Part shown: positions 60,765 through 64,000 of the stretch, one piece after another | Layout of the letters: each line of letters starts with the position of its first letter | Numbering within the stretch: position 1 is the stretch's first letter | Origin: Mesostigma viride | Taxonomy: Eukaryota > Streptophyta > Mesostigmatophyceae > Mesostigmatales > Mesostigmataceae | Assembly: GCA_009746045.1 (NCBI GenBank) | Contig: RPFO01000114.1 | Span: 1,700,411 to 1,764,410, forward strand | Length of the DNA stretch: 64,000 nucleotides | Reading direction: 5' to 3' | Program-made: the position numbers and the translations under genes | The notes under the pieces: model-generated | Told to the model about the DNA's origin: nothing | Seen by the model: only the letters and a program-made list of their open reading frames with translations | The model's database searches: none

Positions 60765-62408
60765 AAAATTCGCCCCGGTCGGAATATTTGGCAGAAAATT
60801 TTTCTCAAAATTTATTCAAATACTACTTGAAAAGATCTTTCTTGGACATATTTTTGGGATTTTTTTGGATTTGGTTTGGGCGTCTAACCGTACGGTGAAA
60901 GTACAGGTGGTAAGGGTACATTTTCACGCGAAACGTGAGTTCCGGAAATGCACGACCTAGCCATGGCGGCTTGCGCCCATGCACGCAGTTTACGTTTTCG
61001 GACGATTTTGCGGGCCAAACCCAGGAAATAGATTATTTATGTCCTAAAGATGATACAAGTGAATTTTAACCTCGCGGGGATGCGATTTACTGGGTGTCGG
61101 CACTGTTCTTGCTGGAAAAATCTGCGATTAGGCAGGTCGACGGAATGGATTACTACAATTGATTCCCGGATCAAATCGAAGGGTTTATAGGTTTCTTTCT
61201 ACCTTTTATCATGTATTGTCGTAGATTAAGTCTAGTGGCAGTAAAGATTTGATGATTTCGACCACTCTGTCACGTCATGGTTTGTGTGCCGCAAAGTGCC
61301 ACTTTTGCAGGCACCGCCTGGGCCAAGGTAACGCCAGCCGTGCCAGGTAAAGCTGGAATATCGCTGCTTCATCGTTTCTTGGTATTCTTACATGAGTTTA
61401 AGCTTGCGATGCGCTGTCAGTTTTGAGTCTTGCTGCTCTTTCTTGACCGTTGCCTGCCCCTCTCTAAAACCATCTTTTTAGATGATCTTACCAGGCATTT
61501 GCCTTACCGTAGCGTGGCTGTACAAGGTTTTAGGTGCTGAATGGGTTAAAACACTTTCATAGATGTTAGTTATTCTCTTGCTATGTTCATACTGCATGAT
61601 TGTGTGGTCATGGGCTGCGTCAAGGGTACTGTCAAGCTTATACGGGTGAGTGAAAAATCATGGTGATAAACCACTGTCATCATGTGCCAGCAGGTATCTT
61701 GGCCATGTCATGGCAAGGTAATACAGTTTTATCCATGTCCATTCTTGTAAAGAACAATTAAATGTGACTAACCTACCCATTATATCGGTGGTTATTACTT
61801 ATAATACATCCCTTTGTAGCTACGTATCCATACGCATTCCCTACATGCATGCATAGGCTTTCACACATACTAAGGTACAATATAACTGCAATATGATGAT
61901 GCAAGTATGTTTTCCTATTATGCCTGAAGGGAAATGGGCTGATTGACATGGTTTGTGGCCACGCTACTATGTAGTATGACCGCACTTACATGCTTGCAAA
62001 TTTCTAGCATGGCCCAGTCCTATGTATAGGACTGGCAGTATTTGGCGTGTTTCAGGCAGTGCCAGTGGCCAAATTGAGTCCAGTTTTTTGCCACAGGTCA
62101 AGAACTATATTGTTTACATGCCTGTATTTTTTTAACATGCATATGGAATTTATTCAATTTTTGCCACTCATGCTACCACACAAAAATGCAAATTCGCCGA
62201 CGGTGCCATACATCCATGTAATTTTTAGGAGTTTGGGTCAAGTTTTCACTGATGTAGTATTTTTGCCAGCAAGAGGACATCAAATACTCCATAGACCCAC
62301 ATCTAAGCATCTTGGATGGACCCCCCACCTAGTCACTACACACGGTTGAAAAAGGTCAACTCAGTCCTATTATTAGGACTGAGTTGGGACAGACGACGAG
62401 TTAAGGAG
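60676..62408. mobile_element. 1.73-kb segment bounded by 23-bp inverted repeats and hairpins
   Basis: ctccttaactcgtcgtctgt plus ccc at 60676-60698 is the exact reverse complement of 62386-62408. Immediately inside each end is a palindrome built from aactcagtcctaa and ttaggactgagtt (60700-60746 and 62358-62385). The interior is AT-rich and non-coding. No target-site duplication was seen, so it may be a foldback or MITE-like element or an inverted duplication. Confidence 0.55.
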
Positions 62409-62627
62409 GCCCTCGAGGAGCACGTGGACCCCATTGCTGCAGATGTGGCGGCCATCGGCGGCACGCTGACTGCCGAGCTTCCCCTCCTTTCCACCGCCAC
62501 CTCCACCATCTCCACCGCCACCTCCACCCTCCTCGCCTCCTCCACCGCCACCACCTCCACCTCCGACGCCATCACCGCCCAGCTCCGTGACATCGACCAG
62601 CGTCTTAAGGGGATGGGACATATCTAA
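62386..62627 (+). pseudogene. Short ORF piece beyond the inverted repeat
   Basis: Reads RRRVKEALEEHVDPIAADVA and a Ser/Thr-rich stretch (LLSTATSTISTATSTL), then AITAQLRDIDQRLKGMGHI and a stop. Helical heptad-like ends suggest a coiled coil. It may be the continuation of the ORF at 60152-60764 across the inserted segment. Confidence 0.35.
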
Positions 62628-62639
62628 AGTGCACTTTTC

Positions 62640-64000
62640 TGGAAAACAGACCTGTGCATGGGATAAAAATCCAGTTATGCTTCCAAACCATAAATATGTG
62701 AAAAAAAAAATTTTCCAGCCACTTGGGGGTGGTACTACCCCCCAGCATGACCCAGTTATGAGCTAAAAATAGAAAAAGACGCTATTTTTGGCCGATTTTT
62801 CCTAGGAGACTGGGCAAACCAAAAGGGACCAAACCACATATTTTCCTAAAATCCCCACCCTTGCAAATAAATCTGGCTACTCAGGACCACAAAATAAGCA
62901 CGTTTAGATTATTTATAGGGTTTAGCCCAAAACACGTATTGTTTTGGTCCTAAAAAAATAAATCAAATAGTAGACACATGCAAAAATTCCAGTGATGATA
63001 TTTATACTAGGCCTAGGGTGGGAATTTCACTCTCACAAAGTTTGAGCTCATTCTGAGCACGTTTACTCATGTTATTAGTGTAAACGTGCAAAAAAAAAAT
63101 GACAGAAAATCCCGCTTATGAGCACAAACACCAGACCTATTACACCCTAGCCCACCACCAACTGGGCCAAACCAAGTCAAATTAATTCATTTATGATGTT
63201 AAAAAGCTTGCCACAAAATCCCAGGTCATTCTGAGCTAGTTTGGTCATAATACAGCATGGTCACAGCTGCCAACCTCATGCCTGGTACAACATGGCATGA
63301 GGGTCACCATAAGCACATTCCTAAGCTTGCCCCCTGCAAATTGGGCAGAAGCACGTAAAGCAAATGCTAGATGCTTGAAGAAGACATCCACCGACTCTTA
63401 AATCATTACGCAAGCAGGCATGACCACTTGCGGGAATCACCTCATAGCTAATACCCAGTCATGATGCTAAAGGATAAAAGGGCCATCCTTTAATATTGTC
63501 ATCATAAGCACCTGATCCTTATCATCTAGGAAGCCCCAGCCATGTTTAATGGAAGCAAAAAATATAGGAAGGAGATAACTATATCACACATGCTCACCTT
63601 CCCTACAACTTCACACCTTGTTTTCCAGCAGGCTGAAGAGCCAAGACAAGCGTTTATGAGCTCGCCAGCTCCTTGCAACGTTGATGCCGCTCCCAGGCAG
63701 CTAGGGTCCTTGACTACGCAATATACAATGTCAACCATATGAAAAACTCCATAAAACAAAGTGTAGCAGAGCCGCAAAACTGCCCGATCAACTCTTGCTA
63801 GCTTTAAGAAGCATGGCATACGCAGCATAAGGCAAAACATTGAAACCTGCGGAAAATCAGATAGCGCAACTGTGCACAACAAGTGGCGAACAAAATAGCA
63901 AGAACACCCGGAATCGGCGCCAAAGCTACATGCCATGGGAACATTTAGAGCGCAAACAGACTGGGCGGTGACATGCGGCAAATGAACGTACCACGGCCGG
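62640..64000. other. AT-rich non-coding end of the window
   Basis: No gene, RNA or repeat array supported. A 151-codon minus-strand open frame (63526-63981) is Cys-rich without a recognisable domain. Confidence 0.35.

Noticed and set aside
63526-63981. 151-codon minus-strand frame at the window end
   Set aside because: No recognisable domain or splice context; length is within chance for this composition.

Overview
This window is nuclear DNA of an intron-rich eukaryote. Evidence: two long spliced genes with GT-AG introns, Ty1/copia and non-LTR retrotransposon remains, very heavy minisatellite content and an internal CCCTAAA/TTTAGGG (plant and green-alga type) telomere tract. A green alga or related alga fits best (the folate ligase exons look plant-like), but the sequence does not fix the species.

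Layout. 1-3.96 kb: a decayed Ty1/copia pol gene split by a 931-bp insertion, then a LINE reverse-transcriptase fragment that carries a nested, inverted LINE tail. 4.33-20.99 kb, minus strand: a 14-exon folylpolyglutamate synthase (FPGS) gene, assembled here exon by exon with every splice phase matching. 20.99-21.83 kb: short divergent intergenic region. 21.83-43.06 kb, plus strand: an 18-exon gene for a roughly 916-residue type I membrane protein with a signal peptide, four protease-associated (PA)-like repeats, one membrane segment and a basic cytoplasmic tail. 43.1-53.3 kb: decayed LINEs, a 184-bp tandem repeat, 1.2 kb of CCCA/CCCT satellite and a possible DDE-transposase remnant. 53.62-59.72 kb: a full-length 6.1-kb non-LTR retrotransposon with an 18-bp target-site duplication, four 170-bp 5' monomers, and a broken reading frame that encodes a PHD finger, a RING-H2 finger, C2H2-like fingers, a reverse transcriptase and a C-terminal restriction-like endonuclease. 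60-64 kb: a disrupted ORF flanking inverted repeats, then non-coding DNA.

Most striking pattern: in both host genes many introns have grown by local tandem duplication of their own exon-intron junctions. The copied pieces keep the exon edge plus the splice donor or acceptor, so the introns contain arrays of decoy splice sites next to the real ones. Nearly every intron also carries its own private minisatellite.

The two host genes are read divergently from one upstream region. No functional link between folate polyglutamylation and the PA-domain membrane protein is evident from sequence. Exon coordinates were found by reading the sequence, matching splice sites and phase, and recognising FPGS motifs; no alignment was run.
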